Assembly: GCA_902464195.1 (NCBI GenBank)
Contig: CABQJB010000104.1
Location: 1 to 7,104 of the forward strand
DNA length: 7,104 nt
Source: an uncultured Megasphaera sp.
Lineage (GTDB): Bacteria > Bacillota > Negativicutes > Veillonellales > Megasphaeraceae
Direction of reading: 5' to 3'
The notes beneath the pieces were generated by a model. The model ran no database searches. It saw nothing but the letters and a program-made list of their open reading frames with translations, and was not told where the DNA came from. This document shows, piece by piece, positions 5,620-7,104 of the stretch. The position numbers and the translations under genes were made by a program. Position 1 is the stretch's first letter, and every line of letters begins with the position of its first letter.

Positions 5620-6987
5620 TCACTTACTTTCAAAAAATGCTTTGTATGCCAGGTAGCCGCTGTAGGCATCGGCTTTGGCGACGATTTCTAAGGGAGCGTG
5701 CATGCTGTGCATGGCTACGCCGCAGTCGACGACGTCGCAGCCCCAGTCGGCCATGATGTAGGCGATGGTACCGCCGCCGCCCTGGTCGACCTTGCCCAGT
5801 TCTCCAACCTGCCAGGGAACGTCTTTTTCGTTGAAGATGCGGCGGATCTTGGCCATGAATTCGGCGTTGGCATCGTTGCTGCCGGCCTTGCCGCGGGCAC
5901 CGGTGTATTTGCACAGGCAGATGCCGTAACCGAGCTTGGCCGAATTCTGTTCTTCATAGGCGTCGGCAAAGACCGGGTCGAAGGCGGCGCAGACGTCGGC
6001 CGACAGGACTTCGCTGTTGCGCAGGGTCCGGCGCAGCCAGATTTCTTGGTCATGGCCCTGGAGGGACAGGAGTTCGGCGATGAAGTCCGGGAAGTACGAC
6101 GACTGGACGCCCGTGTTGCCGACGGAACCGATTTCTTCTTTATCGGCAAAGAGGGCGACCTGTGTCTTTTCACCCGGTGCGGCATCGAGGATGGCGGCCA
6201 GGTTGGCATAAGAGCAGACGCGGTCATCATGGCCGTGGGACATGATCATCGACCGGTCCAGGCCGACGTCGCGGCTCTTGACGGCCGGGATGATTTCCAG
6301 TTCAGCACTGGTGAAATCTTCTTCTTCAATACCGTATTTTTCCTTTAACAAGGTCAGGATAGCCGGTTTTGTCTTTTCTCCTTCGCCGTTCGTGCCAGCC
6401 AGGGGCATGAGCATTTCGCCGCTGATGGCTTCAGAGAGCTTCTTGGCGGCCTGGTCCTTGCCCAGGTGGGGCAGAAGGTCATTGATGAACAGGACCGGAT
6501 CGCCCGGGTCTTCGCCGATAGAGACGTCGACGCGGCTGCCGTCGGCTTTATAGACGACGCCGACCAGGGACAGGGGCAGGCAGACCCATTGATATTTCAA
6601 CAAGCCGCCATAGTAATGGGTCTTGAAATAGACGATTTTATTCTTTTCGACGACAGGCATGGCCTTGACATCCAGGCGCGGGCAGTCGATATGGGAGCCG
6701 ACGATTTTCAGCCCTTTTTCGATGGGGGCTGAGCCGATGACGGCTAAGATGACCGATTTCCCTTTCTGGTCCCAATAGACCTTGTCGCCGGCCTTCAGGC
6801 TGGTGAAGTTAGCCAGGGGATGGAACCCGGCGTTTTCAGCCTGGCGGATGATTTCCTTATTGGCCAGCCGTTCTGTCCGGGCTGTGTCCAGGAACTGACG
6901 GTAATGGACGCTGTACGCTTCCATCTGGCCGCGCTGTTCCGGTGAGAAGCGGGCCCAGACGCTGTTTTCTGTATCAAATGCTTTCAT
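5620..6987 (-). CDS. M18 family metallo-aminopeptidase
   Basis: A cytosolic zinc aminopeptidase of family M18 (aspartyl aminopeptidase/aminopeptidase I type) that trims N-terminal residues from peptides. From the ATG at 6987 it has 455 residues, the usual length. Two-zinc-site residues by comparison with known M18 enzymes are: GSHIDCPRLD with H99 and D101, SHGHDDRVCSY with D254/D255 (one bridging the metals), DKEEIGS with E284 as general base and E285 as ligand, SADVCAAFDP with D331, and MHSMHAPLE with H430 as the last ligand. All are intact. AGGAGG at 7001-6996 lies eight bases before this start, so the upstream in-frame ATG at 7029 is unlikely. The gene stands alone on its strand, converges with rarD and probably has its own promoter. 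The exact N-terminal residue preference cannot be read from sequence. It could be named apeA, but I do not assign the symbol firmly. Confidence 0.94.
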   Translation of the reverse strand: MKAFDTENSVWARFSPEQRGQMEAYSVHYRQFLDTARTERLANKEIIRQAENAGFHPLANFTSLKAGDKVYWDQKGKSVILAVIGSAPIEKGLKIVGSHIDCPRLDVKAMPVVEKNKIVYFKTHYYGGLLKYQWVCLPLSLVGVVYKADGSRVDVSIGEDPGDPVLFINDLLPHLGKDQAAKKLSEAISGEMLMPLAGTNGEGEKTKPAILTLLKEKYGIEEEDFTSAELEIIPAVKSRDVGLDRSMIMSHGHDDRVCSYANLAAILDAAPGEKTQVALFADKEEIGSVGNTGVQSSYFPDFIAELLSLQGHDQEIWLRRTLRNSEVLSADVCAAFDPVFADAYEEQNSAKLGYGICLCKYTGARGKAGSNDANAEFMAKIRRIFNEKDVPWQVGELGKVDQGGGGTIAYIMADWGCDVVDCGVAMHSMHAPLEIVAKADAYSGYLAYKAFFESK

Positions 6988-6995
6988 GACATAAG

Positions 6996-7001
6996 CCTCC
7001 T
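6996..7001 (-). promoter_or_regulatory. AGGAGG ribosome binding site fixing the aminopeptidase start
   Basis: A perfect AGGAGG on the minus strand lies eight bases upstream of the ATG at 6987. An ATG five bases further upstream (6992) is out of frame, and the ATG at 7029 lacks a comparable site. Confidence 0.85.
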
Positions 7002-7033
7002 CTGTAAATGATGATGTGTGACACTGCATCCTT

Positions 7034-7039
7034 ATTATA
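7034..7039 (-). promoter_or_regulatory. Probable -10 box of the aminopeptidase promoter
   Basis: A perfect TATAAT reads on the minus strand about 46 bases upstream of the start codon. At the 17-base spacing the -35 hexamer would be TAGTAC (7062-7057), a poor match, and no TG extension is present. The call therefore rests on the -10 box and position alone. Confidence 0.5.
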
Positions 7040-7104
7040 ACGCACTTATGGGAGCTGTACTAGTTCTTGAAAAAGACAGGGGAAACCGTTGTATTTCTTT
7101 ATAT

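Noticed and set aside
5698..6348. Plus-strand open frame of 216 codons opposite the aminopeptidase
   Set aside because: Antisense to intact M18 metal-site motifs; no ribosome binding site or domain seen.
6987..7029. Longer aminopeptidase starting at 7029
   Set aside because: The extra 14 residues would be translated from the leader next to the -10 box, and the AGGAGG lies just upstream of the ATG at 6987.

Overview
The window looks like chromosomal DNA from an anaerobic, low-biomass-pathway Firmicute, most likely a member of the Negativicutes such as a Megasphaera relative. This is an inference. It rests on GC-ended codon preference (many GCC, GTC, ATC, CTG), strong AGGAGG-type ribosome binding sites, a proline racemase that recalls the clostridial enzyme, a cytidylate-kinase-like protein of the type common in Firmicutes, and convergent-gene spacers filled with short palindromic and heptamer repeats. 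No rRNA, tRNA, CRISPR array, transposase or phage gene is visible.

Layout. At the left edge (1-90) is a strong 16-bp hairpin. A plus-strand block then runs from 91 to 4089: a two-cysteine proline racemase family enzyme, a lipoprotein amino-acid-binding protein, its membrane permease, its ATPase (overlapping the permease by 4 bases), and a cytidylate-kinase-like protein 13 bases further on. Gaps are 69, 90, -4 and 13 bases, so the block may be one operon. A plausible promoter at 4122-4150 starts a separate gene for a RarD/EamA-type transporter (4192-5085). The last gene, an M18 metallo-aminopeptidase (5620-6987), lies on the minus strand and converges on rarD.

The convergent spacer (5086-5619, about 530 bases) has no gene. 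It holds two inverted palindromes with covarying stems (5113-5223) and a tandem duplication of about 205 bp. Each duplicated unit begins with a terminator-like hairpin and ends in an array of 7-bp CTARCCM repeats. A perfect 13-bp hairpin then closes the spacer next to the aminopeptidase stop codon.

How the genes may fit together: the ABC transporter would import an alpha-amino acid (the carboxylate-binding Arg and amine-binding Asp are both present), and the racemase could interconvert L- and D-proline or epimerise 4-hydroxyproline. With the cytosolic aminopeptidase and an amino-acid-type exporter nearby, the theme is amino-acid and peptide metabolism. The link between the racemase and the transporter substrate is inference from adjacency only. 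The protein families are ordinary; the most unusual material is the repeat-filled spacer and the hairpin in the racemase leader.
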